Assembly: GCF_034531395.1 (NCBI RefSeq)
Contig: NZ_JARVCO010000010.1
Location: 930,001-994,000, forward strand
Direction of reading: 5' to 3'
Origin: Pontiella agarivorans
GTDB taxonomy: Bacteria; Verrucomicrobiota; Kiritimatiellia; Kiritimatiellales; Pontiellaceae
Length of the DNA: 64,000 nt
Positions 51,401 to 58,908 of this stretch are shown here, in pieces. The notes below the pieces were generated by a model. It was not told where the DNA came from and did no database searches. It was given only the letters and a program-made list of their open reading frames with translations. The position numbers and the translations under genes are program-made. The number at the start of each line of letters is the position of its first letter. The stretch's first letter is position 1.

Positions 51401-51613
51401 GTTGACCTCTTTTTCGATGACTGCAGCGACGGTGTCGGCCACCGTATTGGCATCGGCGCCGGGATAGGCGGCACTCACGGTAATCGCCGGCGGTGCAATA
51501 TTCGGGTAACGTTCGATCGGCAGAGAAAGCAGCGAGAAGGTGCCGAGCAGCACGATGACAATGGAGATCACCGCGGCAAAAATGGGGCGTTTAATAAAGA
51601 AGTGGCTGAACAT
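48473..51613 (-). CDS. RND efflux pump, HAE1 (AcrB) family
   Basis: A 1046-aa inner-membrane proton-driven exporter with 12 transmembrane helices and two large periplasmic loops. Family landmarks are the N-terminus FSHFFIKRPIFAAVISIVIV, ERYPNIAPPAITVSAAYPGA, and TM4 with GIVVDDAIVVVEN (the proton-relay Asp pair near 408). Others are FVPTSFMPGITG and LRFRAVLMTAFSFILGVIPL near the C-terminus. Probably expels hydrophobic compounds or antibiotics. Encoded 14 nt after the adaptor gene; no TolC gene is in the window, so the outer channel must be supplied from elsewhere. Confidence 0.95.
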   Translation of the reverse strand: MFSHFFIKRPIFAAVISIVIVLLGTFSLLSLPIERYPNIAPPAITVSAAYPGADANTVADTVAAVIEKEVNGVEGMIYMNSVSANDGTLKLTVTFETGADLDMANVLVQNRVAKAIPQLPQEVQRLGVSTQKKSTDANLYIGFTSSNKNHDDIFLANYVALRVKDEVARVPGVGEVQSFGAGNYSMRVWLDPEKMKARGLTADDVVNAVREQNLQVAAGQIGEPPVPKGQANQFTLQVKGRLLEAEEFGAIVIRTGDDGRLLRIRDIARVELGAQNYIIRSSLNGQPSSTIAVYQIPGENALDVVAGVRAKMEALKAGFPEGMDYTIIYDNTVVVKASIAEVLNTLFITLILVVLTVYIFLQNIRATIIPSVTIPVALIGTFAAMAGLGYSINQFTLFGLVLVIGIVVDDAIVVVENCTRLIDEEGLPPKEAAMQAMTEVSGPVIATTLVLLSVFVPTSFMPGITGILFKQFAVTISVATVFSSINALTLSPALCGILLRPSKGESKTGIFGAFNKGMDKTRSGYLKIVKLALRKAAIGLIAFAVMAFAAFSGFSDLPGGFVPQEDEGYCMVNVQLPDAASLERTDEFIKSVNAIIGSTDGIADYMTIAGFSILDGAAIPNAAFSVVTFKHWDERADRPQAKIIGELNMKLAQLKDGVTFAFPMPSLPGVGMSGGLVMMLQDRGGVGMGTLQQVAEEFMNDGNSQSGLQGMYTTFRANVPQLFVDIARDQVLSKNVSMSAVFNALQYFYGSVYMNDFTYMNRVFQVRAQADGKFRREADQIRDLEIRSRDGKMLPLGSVIDVEEILGPQSITRYNMYPSAKIMGQPGDGYSTGQAMAIVENMSDRKLPNTMGVEWTELSYQEKEAQGGTTIIYILAIVMVYLVLAAQYESWSIPVSVCLSVPTALLGAVIALKVAAFDNNVYAQVGIVLLIGLCTKTAILIVEFAKVEHEEGKSIFDAALSAANLRFRAVLMTAFSFILGVIPLVIATGAGAMSRRVLGATVFGGMLVATVASLIFVPMLYYIVQKASEKKKKAPAALPTDPREDG

Positions 51614-51627
51614 GGGAATTCTCCGTT

Positions 51628-52776
51628 TTATTCAGCGGCCGGAGCGGCTTCTTTTTCGGCGGCGGGTTGAGGCTGCGGTTCCGCGATACGTACGGGGATC
51701 CCCGGCCGGGCGCGCTGCAGGCCGTTGACGATCACCCGTTCATCCACGTTCAGGCCATCGGAAACAATCCGCTCAGTCCCCACCAGGGCTCCGCGCTGGA
51801 TATAACGGCTTTCCACTATGTTTTCATCGTTCACGACCAATACAAAGGCTCCGCTGAGATCGCGCTGAATAGCCAGATCGGGAACAAGCACCGCTTTTTC
51901 AATTTTTTTCGGCAGCAGGATGTTTCCGTACATGCCGGGGATCAGATTGATTTTTGCATTGGGGAATTCCGCCCGTAGGCGCAGGGTGCCCGTATCCGGA
52001 TCGATTTCCGGATCGGAATAATCCACGATGCCCTCTTCGGTATGCTGAATGCCGTCGGCCAGCTCCAGTTTTACGGGGGGCATTTTTTTCTTATCTTCGG
52101 TGGTGCCGCGGCCTTCGCGCAGGAACGGCATCAGTGTGCGTTCATCGACGTTGAAAAAGACATCGATAGGCGCTTCCACCACAACGGTGGTCAGCAGAGT
52201 GGAAGTGCCGCTGCCCACCAGGTTGCCGACGGAGAGTGAACGCCGGGCCACGCGCCCGGAAAACGGAGCGTGAATTTTGGTGTAGGAGAGATCCAGCATG
52301 GCTTTTTCAAGTCCGGCTTCGGCCTCCATCACGGCCGCGGCGGCGGAATCTTTATTGGCTTCGGCGGTAAGTACATCCACTTCCGAAACGGCTTTGGTTT
52401 TGTAAGCGTTTTGGTTGCGCTGCAACGTGGCTTCGGCCAGCTTCAGTGCGGCCTGCGCCTGAGCCAGCTGGGCTTTGGCGGAGTTGACTGCCGATTCGTA
52501 TTGCTCCGGTTCGATGGTAAAGAGCAGATCGCCTTTGTTTACCCGCTGGCCGTCTTCAAAATCGATGGATTTCAGGAAGCCTGTGACGCGGGCGCGGATA
52601 TCGACTTCGTCCGAGGCGGCAGCGCGGCCGGGAAAACTGTCATAAACGGTGACATCCCTGACCACCGGTGTCTGCACGCCCACTTCGGGAGCCGGCGGCG
52701 GCTGAAATTCATTCTTCGGCGTGCATCCGATTAAAAAAAAGACCGAAAGGCCGGAAAAAATAAACAGCTTGTTCAT
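51628..52776 (-). CDS. RND periplasmic adaptor (membrane fusion protein, AcrA-like)
   Basis: A 382-aa lipoprotein (lipobox FLIGC, Cys18) with the adaptor order: barrel-sandwich half-motif VDIRARVTGFLKSIDFEDGQ, helical hairpin (VNSAKAQLAQAQAALKLAEA, RNQNAYKTKAVSEVDVLTAE), LSYTKIHAPFSGRVARRSL, beta-barrel and membrane-proximal domains. An Ala/Glu/Pro tail ends the chain. GAGGAG lies upstream of ATG 52776. It bridges the pump at 48473 to an outer-membrane channel. Confidence 0.93.
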   Translation of the reverse strand: MNKLFIFSGLSVFFLIGCTPKNEFQPPPAPEVGVQTPVVRDVTVYDSFPGRAAASDEVDIRARVTGFLKSIDFEDGQRVNKGDLLFTIEPEQYESAVNSAKAQLAQAQAALKLAEATLQRNQNAYKTKAVSEVDVLTAEANKDSAAAAVMEAEAGLEKAMLDLSYTKIHAPFSGRVARRSLSVGNLVGSGTSTLLTTVVVEAPIDVFFNVDERTLMPFLREGRGTTEDKKKMPPVKLELADGIQHTEEGIVDYSDPEIDPDTGTLRLRAEFPNAKINLIPGMYGNILLPKKIEKAVLVPDLAIQRDLSGAFVLVVNDENIVESRYIQRGALVGTERIVSDGLNVDERVIVNGLQRARPGIPVRIAEPQPQPAAEKEAAPAAE

Positions 52777-52924
52777 AACTCATATCTCCTCTTTTTGAAC
52801 ATGAAAAAGGGTAGTTTTGATCCGTGGCGGTGTCGAGGGCGAATCTCTTAATTCAATGAGGGCCGGAGGAGTCAATCCGTATTCTGTCGAGGAGGGCGGT
52901 GGTTCGCCGGCAAACGACCATGGG

Positions 52925-53728
52925 CTATCGCTTGAACAGGGCGTTTTCGGGAATCAGGTATTCGATGGTGAAGAACAGTGATCCGTCGGAGAGGTCGTCG
53001 GGGATTTCTGCAAATGAATAGGCTTCGAGTTTCAGGTTCAGCGGAAGTCTTCCATCAATGATTTTTCCGAATCCGCCCCCGATCGGAACGGTCCAGCGTT
53101 TGTCGGAAGAGGCTTCCCAGTTGATCGTGTTGACCGGAGAGGTGCCGATCCACCAGCCGTTGCCGAGATTGGCATAAAACCAGTATTCGACCCGGGTTTG
53201 GTTTACATCGGGCCGGTGGTTGTCGCCGGCAAAGGACCAGAGCTGGTTTGCGCGTAATCCGAAAACAAGGGGCCCGGTTTCGGCATTGACGGCCGCTGCC
53301 AGTCCCGCACTCCATTTCCGTGTGCCGAGCTGGGGATCTGTTCCCGATGGAATCTGGAAGGCCGGACCTGCACCCAAGGAAATTTTACGGCTTCCGAATG
53401 GGGTATACAGACTTTCGTACAGAATATCGCCGAGGCCGAAAGAATCCTTTTCGCCGGGGGTGCGGCCGGGCTGGTATTTGAATGGAATGTTCAGGCGGTT
53501 AACGAGGTTCCAATCTGTGGAAATCCGGGAAACCATGGAGGGGGTGAGAGCGGTGGTCCAGTTGACTGCGCCTTTGTGGCCATAACCGAAATCAAGGCGG
53601 GTTTCGGCCGGAATCCGGATCAGATCGGCCAGCGGGTTCTGTGCCTGTTTGGCCCAGTGGGTCAGTTCGTCGGCGGCGCAGGTCAGAGCACAGCAGGCCG
53701 CCATGATGGATGTCATACGTTTTATCAT
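52925..53728 (-). CDS. Putative outer-membrane beta-barrel protein
   Basis: A 267-aa exported protein with a signal peptide ending CALTCAA. Strand-like segments include RLDFGYGHKGAVNWTTALTP, SRKISLGAGPAFQIPSGTDP, LVFGLRANQLWSFAGD and VEYWFYANLGNGWWIGT. The layout resembles the phenol/metA-type transporter-like barrels found in many environmental bacteria, tentatively. Start ATG overlaps the stop of the preceding gene (TAATG). One TTCCA-N5-TGGAA palindrome at 53508. Confidence 0.6.
   Translation of the reverse strand: MIKRMTSIMAACCALTCAADELTHWAKQAQNPLADLIRIPAETRLDFGYGHKGAVNWTTALTPSMVSRISTDWNLVNRLNIPFKYQPGRTPGEKDSFGLGDILYESLYTPFGSRKISLGAGPAFQIPSGTDPQLGTRKWSAGLAAAVNAETGPLVFGLRANQLWSFAGDNHRPDVNQTRVEYWFYANLGNGWWIGTSPVNTINWEASSDKRWTVPIGGGFGKIIDGRLPLNLKLEAYSFAEIPDDLSDGSLFFTIEYLIPENALFKR
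53508..53522. repeat. TTCCA-N5-TGGAA palindrome in outer-membrane protein gene
   Basis: TTCCAATCTGTGGAA; Ser-Thr-Asp-Trp-Asn frame. Confidence 0.7.
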
Positions 53729-54162
53729 TAGAAATAGATACCGGCGGTGAAGGCGAATCCGTCCCAGTCGCCGACTACATATTTTGCTTCGATAAACAGG
53801 CGGGTTTCGTCATTAAGATCCAGCGTGGCGCCGGCTCCGAGGTTTGCACCGATCCGGTTGTATTTGCTGTGAACGGCCCAGTCGATGCCGGCCAGGGGAT
53901 AGCATTGAAATCCCGATTCGGGGTTGATGATATAGTGAAAGTCCGCATCGAAACGACCGGTGACCTTGTGCTGGTTATAGAGTCCGGCCTGCAGGGCGAT
54001 GTCGTACTGCAACTCCGGGCCGAAGAGAAAATCCTTACGTGCCTGGGCACCGAAATCTCCGTCAAAGGTTCCCGCGCCGATTCCCCAGCCTTTGGGGGCG
54101 GCCATGGAATGCAGGATGCCGGTGAATGTGACGAGAAATAGAAGAGCTGCTGTTTTTTTCAT
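53728..54162 (-). CDS. Small exported beta-rich protein
   Basis: A 144-aa protein with a signal peptide (LLFLVTFTGILHSMAA) and strand-type repeats (GIGAGTFDGDFGAQARKDF, YDIALQAGLYNQHKVTG, RIGANLGAGATLDLNDETRL), ending GFAFTAGIYF with terminal Phe. Probably an eight-strand outer-membrane barrel. It heads a two-gene unit with 52925. No named family recognised. Confidence 0.6.
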   Translation of the reverse strand: MKKTAALLFLVTFTGILHSMAAPKGWGIGAGTFDGDFGAQARKDFLFGPELQYDIALQAGLYNQHKVTGRFDADFHYIINPESGFQCYPLAGIDWAVHSKYNRIGANLGAGATLDLNDETRLFIEAKYVVGDWDGFAFTAGIYF

Positions 54163-54493
54163 GATGGTTTATCCGGTCGGAGTAAATGAGTCAGGGTAAT
54201 GCCGAAGGGCAGAGGATCGGAGCTTCGCATATTGTTCAGTTACAGTCGTATCAAAACCGATTTTATGCGGGGTGCGGCGGTGCATCGCAGATGTTCGCTT
54301 AGACCTTGAAATAATGCTTTATTTGTCACCTCTTTCGTTGAGCCGATAAAGATAATTGGAACGGTGAAATGAACTGGAAGTTATGTATAGGTATTCTTCG
54401 GTCAGATGAAAATGTTTTTTATTGGTATTGATGCGGTTCATCAGCTTTCCGGATGAGCGCCCGGAATTCAGTGCCCGTTGATGGAGTATTGAG
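54163..54493. other. Intergenic region of 331 nt
   Basis: No gene supported. It separates divergent transcription units, so promoters for both sides are expected, but I see no clear -35/-10 pair. Confidence 0.4.
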
Positions 54494-54763
54494 ATGATGC
54501 TTTTTATACTGTGCAGTCTATGCGCACTTGGTTTTTTTATCGGTTCAGTGAAGGCTTACCTGAAACTGAAGCAGTATTTTAGGGATGTGCCTGAAGAGCC
54601 GGAAACGGCGCCGTCTGATTCGCTGGTCGATGTGTTGTTCAATGAGCGGTTGAGAAATGATCCCGATGCCCGGAAAATACAGAAACAGACCATCGGTCTT
54701 TTCTGCGCCGCACTGCTGATGGTGCATGTGGCGATGCTTTTTTACGGAGCGGGCATGCGGTGA
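54494..54763 (+). CDS. Small two-helix membrane protein
   Basis: An 89-aa protein with N- and C-terminal transmembrane segments (LFILCSLCALGFFIGSV, IGLFCAALLMVHVAMLFYGA) around an acidic, Pro-containing loop. GGAG at 54483-54486 supports ATG 54494. Function unknown, with no clear operon partner. Confidence 0.6.
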   Translation: MMLFILCSLCALGFFIGSVKAYLKLKQYFRDVPEEPETAPSDSLVDVLFNERLRNDPDARKIQKQTIGLFCAALLMVHVAMLFYGAGMR

Positions 54764-54866
54764 TCTGCACAGGCCGCATAGAAAAAAGTGCTTTTTCTGT
54801 GTGTTCAGCGGTTGAATTAAGTTCCGCCGATTATGTTTTTCCGACCGGAGAGCGTGTGCCGTCGTT

Positions 54867-55949
54867 TTATTCCGGATTTGCGCCGTAGATACCCAGACCG
54901 AGTTCGCCGGAAATCTGCCGGATGGCTTTCATGGCTTTGATCGAATTGCCCGAGGCATTCAGCCGGGGAGAAAAGGCTGCAATGGCAAACTTGCCGGGAA
55001 CCACAGCGACAATACCGCCGCCAACACCGGTTTTGGCCGGCAGTCCCGCTTGTGCCATCCATTCGCCGGATTCATCGTAAAAACCGGCTGTGGCCATAAT
55101 GGCCAGCAGTTCGGGAACGTGTTCTTTTTGCAGCACCTGTTTTACAGTGATTGGATTTTTTCCGCCGTTGGCCAGCGTTGCTCCCATAATCGCCAGATTC
55201 TCGCAGCTGACACCGAGAGCGCACTGCTTGGTATAAACACGAAGCGCTTCCTCCGGATCGCAGTAGAGCCGGTGATAACTGTAGAGCAGGTTGGCGATTG
55301 CCCGGTTGCTCCAGGCCGTGTCGTATTCGGATTGATAAACCTTTTCCAGCAACTCGAGTTCAGAGCCTGCAAAGTCGCTGAGGTTTTGGCGGATCAGATA
55401 CCAGCGTTTGTCTTCAGAATCGGCATTGATCAGGCTCACCGCGGCGATTGCTCCGGCATTGACCAGTGGGTTGACTGAACGCTTTTCGTAGATTTCCAGC
55501 GCAAGTTTGGAATTGAAAGGAAGGCCGGTGGGTTCGACACCGATCTTCTCTTTAAGCACTTCAGGGCTGGTCTGATTCATTACCAGTGCCGCAGTGAAGG
55601 GTTTGGAAATGGACTGAATGGAAAATTTATATTCAACGTCGCCGGCGCTGAACAGGGTGCCGTCGGGGGTGGCCAGCACAATGCCGAAGAGATTGCTCGG
55701 GGTTTCCGTCAGAATGGGAATATAGTCCGCATTTCTGCCCTCAGAGAGGTTTTTGAAGTCCGCATACGCTTTATCGACAGCGGTCTGAAGCCGCGAGGCT
55801 GTGATGCCGGAAAAACTTGGCTCTGCCAGCGTTCCGGACAAAGACAGGTTGTCATCAGCGGGTGGCTGCGGGGCTTTGCCTGCGCCAGCATAGACGCCGA
55901 TACTGATGAGGCTTGAGAGAAATACAGCTGAATACGATAACGCTTGCAT
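54867..55949 (-). CDS. glsA: Glutaminase A with signal peptide
   Basis: A 360-aa serine-dependent glutaminase (L-glutamine to glutamate and ammonia). Family motifs are DYIPILTETPSNLFGIVLAT, the catalytic FSIQSISKPFTAAL (SxxK), KRSVNPLVNAGAIAAVSLI, ESEYD-type SEYDTAWSNRAIA, and GLPAKTGVGGGIVAVVPG near the C-terminus. Unusually, an N-terminal hydrophobic leader (MQALSYSAVFLSSLISIG) implies export. AGGAG 7 nt upstream selects ATG 55949 over ATG 55967. A periplasmic location would supply glutamate/ammonia from external glutamine. Confidence 0.9.
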   Translation of the reverse strand: MQALSYSAVFLSSLISIGVYAGAGKAPQPPADDNLSLSGTLAEPSFSGITASRLQTAVDKAYADFKNLSEGRNADYIPILTETPSNLFGIVLATPDGTLFSAGDVEYKFSIQSISKPFTAALVMNQTSPEVLKEKIGVEPTGLPFNSKLALEIYEKRSVNPLVNAGAIAAVSLINADSEDKRWYLIRQNLSDFAGSELELLEKVYQSEYDTAWSNRAIANLLYSYHRLYCDPEEALRVYTKQCALGVSCENLAIMGATLANGGKNPITVKQVLQKEHVPELLAIMATAGFYDESGEWMAQAGLPAKTGVGGGIVAVVPGKFAIAAFSPRLNASGNSIKAMKAIRQISGELGLGIYGANPE

Positions 55950-55997
55950 GACGGCTCTCCTTGTCATTTACAGATGGCTCAGTTAACGTTGGAAATC

Positions 55998-56012
55998 TTC
56001 CAATGGATGGAA
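55998..56012. repeat. Intergenic TTCCA-N5-TGGAA palindrome
   Basis: TTCCAATGGATGGAA lies between divergent glsA and the lipoprotein gene, 30 nt before the latter's start. This is a possible operator position. Confidence 0.7.
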
Positions 56013-56042
56013 AACTATGTCAACGATTACAGAGGAATCATG

Positions 56043-56519
56043 ATGCTGAATAATTATTTTCAAATTGTACTGGTCGTTTCGGCGTCATGCATACTGAGCG
56101 GATGCGCAACCATCGGCCGTGAGCAGGACCGGGCCATGAATCACGCCGCGGATCACACGTTGGCGGGCATGCTGCTGGAGCATCAGGAACTGCAGTCGAA
56201 ATTGTCTCTGGCGCCGGGATATCTTGTTGTCGAGCGTTCAGGCTCCGGAATTCCGATGTTTGGAAAACGGGGCAAGGGGATTATGACCGATACGAAAACG
56301 GGGGACCGTGTGGCTGTACGTTTGCTGGAGCTGGAAATTGACGGTGCCTGGGGGCTGGGTGATTACTCGGGGCTTTACCTGTTCCGCTCAAAAGAGGATT
56401 TCGAGCAGGCGATGTCGGGGCAATGGAGTGCGGAAGATGCCGGGACAATATTTGTTACGGCCGGCGGTCAGGCCTCCGTAGAGTATATCGTGGAGAAGAT
56501 AACGATTGCTCCGAATTAA
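56043..56519 (+). CDS. Lipoprotein, possibly SYLF-like
   Basis: A 158-aa lipoprotein with lipobox ILSGC (Cys about 19). The mature region has GYLVVERSGSGIPMFGKRGK, GIMTDTKTGDRVAVRLLELE and GAWGLGDYSGLYLFRSKEDF. This weakly recalls SYLF lipid-binding domains (glycine-rich with a late 'vF' strand). The assignment is only suggestive. ATG 56043 follows AGAGGA by 6-7 nt. Its end overlaps the convergent psiE gene by 4 nt. Confidence 0.55.
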   Translation: MLNNYFQIVLVVSASCILSGCATIGREQDRAMNHAADHTLAGMLLEHQELQSKLSLAPGYLVVERSGSGIPMFGKRGKGIMTDTKTGDRVAVRLLELEIDGAWGLGDYSGLYLFRSKEDFEQAMSGQWSAEDAGTIFVTAGGQASVEYIVEKITIAPN

Positions 56520-56950
56520 CGTTCCGGTTTTTCCGAGCGTTTCCGGCTGTGCGACAGGGAATGGCGCACCAGAAAAAAACCGGCCGACATCGAGAGCACC
56601 AGCGCAGCCACGGAAAACATCATTTCAGGGGTGGCTGTTTTATAATCCAGAATGATGACTTTCCGTGCAACGGCCACCAGTGCGACCAGCAGTACAACCT
56701 CGACATGAATTTCATGTTTCAGCAGATAGGCTTTGATCGTTTCAAGCAGTTCGAGGCCGATGATGACCATCAGAATAAATCCGAAAACCTCCATCATTTC
56801 AGCAACATCCAGCAGCCATTTCGGGGGTTTCAGCATTTCCTGCCAAAGAATAACGCCGACTTCGACTGTGGCGAGAAATACAGCAAACATCATGAATGCC
56901 ATAAGGGTGAGGACAATGAAATGTTCAAACTTTTCGAGTAATATTTTCAT
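56516..56950 (-). CDS. PsiE-like phosphate-starvation membrane protein
   Basis: A 144-aa protein with four transmembrane segments (about 12-34, 60-75, 92-105 and 116-132) in the PsiE family pattern: FEHFIVLTLMAFMMFAVFLA, VFGFILMVIIGLELLETIKA, and LLVALVAVARKVIILDYKT. E. coli PsiE is induced on phosphate starvation; its role is unknown. AAAGG precedes ATG 56950. Confidence 0.8.
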   Translation of the reverse strand: MKILLEKFEHFIVLTLMAFMMFAVFLATVEVGVILWQEMLKPPKWLLDVAEMMEVFGFILMVIIGLELLETIKAYLLKHEIHVEVVLLVALVAVARKVIILDYKTATPEMMFSVAALVLSMSAGFFLVRHSLSHSRKRSEKPER

Positions 56951-57006
56951 TAAAACCTTTCTCGGCAACATAGAGGACGAGAAAGGTCCGGTCCGTAAAA
57001 AAAAAT

Positions 57007-58674
57007 CTATTTTTTCAGAGGGCGGTAGCGGATGCGATGAGGGCTCCAGTTTTCACCTTTTGACTTTTTCATGAACGCCTTGAAGGATTCATAGTTGCCT
57101 TCGTGCCAAATCACTTCCTCGCCTTCGAAGGCGAGGATGTGTGTGGCAACGCGGTCGAGAAACCAGCGGTCGTGGCTGATCACCACGGCACAGCCGCCGA
57201 AATTCATCAACCCTTCTTCCAGGGAGCGAAGGGTGGCGACGTCGAGGTCGTTGGTCGGTTCGTCGAGCATCAGCAGGTTTCCGCCGCCGCGCAGCAGTTT
57301 GGCCAGATGCACGCGGTTTCGCTCCCCGCCGGAGAGTACGCCGACTTTTTTCTGCTGTTCAGCTCCTTTGAAATTAAAGCGCGCGCAATAGGCGCGTGAG
57401 CTCATTTCGCGTCCGCCGACTTCGATGGTTTCTTCGCCGCCGGAAATTTCCTCCCAGATCGTTTTATCGGGATCGAGGTCGTCGCGCAACTGGTCGACGT
57501 AGGAGATATCCACGCTGTCGCCAAGTTCCAGGGTACCTGCAGTAAGCTCCTCTGTACCGATGATCATTTTGAAGAGCGTGGTTTTCCCGGCACCGTTGCC
57601 GCCGATAATTCCTACAATGCCGCCGGGCGGAAGATCAAAGTTGACGTTGTCAAACAGCAGGCGGTCTCCAAAGGCTTTTGCCACATCACGCGCCTGAACC
57701 ACCTTCTGACCGAGACGTTTTCCGACCGGAATCTGAATGGATAGATTATCTTCGGCGGTATCAAATTCCTGATTGGCCAGTTCCTCGTAGCGTTTCAGAC
57801 GCGCCTTGTTTTTGGTAAGGCGGCTGGAAGCATTCATACGCACCCAGTCCAGTTCCTGCTTTAACATTTTTTTGCGGGAGGCATTGAGCTTTTGGGTCTG
57901 CTCAGCAATCAGCTGTTTCTGCTCCAGCCACGCTTCATAATTTCCTTTGTAGGGGAATGTACGGCCCGCATCCAGTTCAAGGATCCATTCTGTGACGTTG
58001 GACAGAAAGTAGCGATCATGGGTCACCACAACCAGTGTGCCGGTGAAGCGTTTCAGATGTTCTTCCAGCCAGCCGACGGATTCGGCGTCCAGGTGGTTGG
58101 TCGGTTCGTCGAGCAGCAGTACGTCCGGATTCTGCAACAGCAGGCGGCACATGGCCACGCGGCGCTTCTCCCCGCCGGAGAGAACGTCGACGGGCTGGTC
58201 TCCTTCCGGAAGACGCAGAGCGTCCATGGCCATCTCCACCTGCCGGTCGATCTCCCAGAGGTTGTTAGCATCAATTTCGTCCTGCAGTTTGGCCACTTCA
58301 TCGTTCAGTTTTTCGGACTCTTCGTCGGAAACGTCCCCGCTGAGGAGTTCCCAGATTTCGTCGTAGCGATCGAGTTTGGCCTGTTGTTCCGCCACGCCCT
58401 CCATCACGCATTCCTGAACGGTTTTTCCCGGGGTCAGTTCCGGCTCCTGCTCCAGGTAACCGATTTTTGTATTCTTTGCGATGATGCATTGGCCTATGAA
58501 TTCATCATCCAGCCCGGCCATAATTTTCAATAAACTCGATTTGCCCGAACCGTTTCCCCCGATCACTCCAATCCGTGCTCCAAAAAAGAACGACAGGTTC
58601 ACATCCTCCAGAATGGTTTTTGCACCATGCTGTTTCGTCAGATTTTCGAGGGTATAAACATATTCTCCAGCCAC
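57007..58674 (-). CDS. ettA: EttA, energy-dependent translational throttle ABC-F protein
   Basis: A 555-aa ABC-F ATPase, the same length as E. coli EttA. Domain 1 has Walker [15 protein letters not shown] (about 38-50), signature [15 protein letters not shown] and [14 protein letters not shown]. The arm subdomain sits in [20 protein letters not shown]. Domain 2 has [31 protein letters not shown] and [14 protein letters not shown]. EttA binds the ribosomal E site and gates elongation according to ATP/ADP ratio. The start is GTG 58674, with AAGGAG and 8-nt spacing. Confidence 0.96.
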   Translation of the reverse strand: MAGEYVYTLENLTKQHGAKTILEDVNLSFFFGARIGVIGGNGSGKSSLLKIMAGLDDEFIGQCIIAKNTKIGYLEQEPELTPGKTVQECVMEGVAEQQAKLDRYDEIWELLSGDVSDEESEKLNDEVAKLQDEIDANNLWEIDRQVEMAMDALRLPEGDQPVDVLSGGEKRRVAMCRLLLQNPDVLLLDEPTNHLDAESVGWLEEHLKRFTGTLVVVTHDRYFLSNVTEWILELDAGRTFPYKGNYEAWLEQKQLIAEQTQKLNASRKKMLKQELDWVRMNASSRLTKNKARLKRYEELANQEFDTAEDNLSIQIPVGKRLGQKVVQARDVAKAFGDRLLFDNVNFDLPPGGIVGIIGGNGAGKTTLFKMIIGTEELTAGTLELGDSVDISYVDQLRDDLDPDKTIWEEISGGEETIEVGGREMSSRAYCARFNFKGAEQQKKVGVLSGGERNRVHLAKLLRGGGNLLMLDEPTNDLDVATLRSLEEGLMNFGGCAVVISHDRWFLDRVATHILAFEGEEVIWHEGNYESFKAFMKKSKGENWSPHRIRYRPLKK

Positions 58675-58834
58675 GAATCACTCCTTGCAGTTTTGATTTT
58701 GTTCAGGGTGCCGGCCGTACTCGCATGATGAATAGCTGAACCCCGAAACCGTTTGTCTGTAAATAAAGCTCGGTTTTTTACCTGCAGCAATAAAAAAGGG
58801 CAAGCCGCACCTCTCATCATCCTGAAAAGGATTT

Positions 58835-58868
58835 GCATCTGATAAACGCGATCGTACGCGTTAGATGC
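58835..58868. other. Bulged 12-bp hairpin between HEAT lipoprotein gene and ettA
   Basis: GCATCT/AGATGC and AACGCG/CGCGTT stack into one stem interrupted by a GATA bulge on the left arm; loop ATCGTA. A second, weaker stem with core ATTCGCGAAT follows at about 58885-58910 at the gene end. No T-run, so the role (terminator, processing site or structured RNA) is open. Confidence 0.5.
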
Positions 58869-58908
58869 AGGGGCAAAATGGGCCGATATTCGCGAATATT
58901 ATATTCGG

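Noticed and set aside
11837-55998. Treating all TTCCA-N5-TGGAA sites as terminators
   Set aside because: Only the site at 19480 sits in a long stem with T-runs; 17 of 21 are inside genes.
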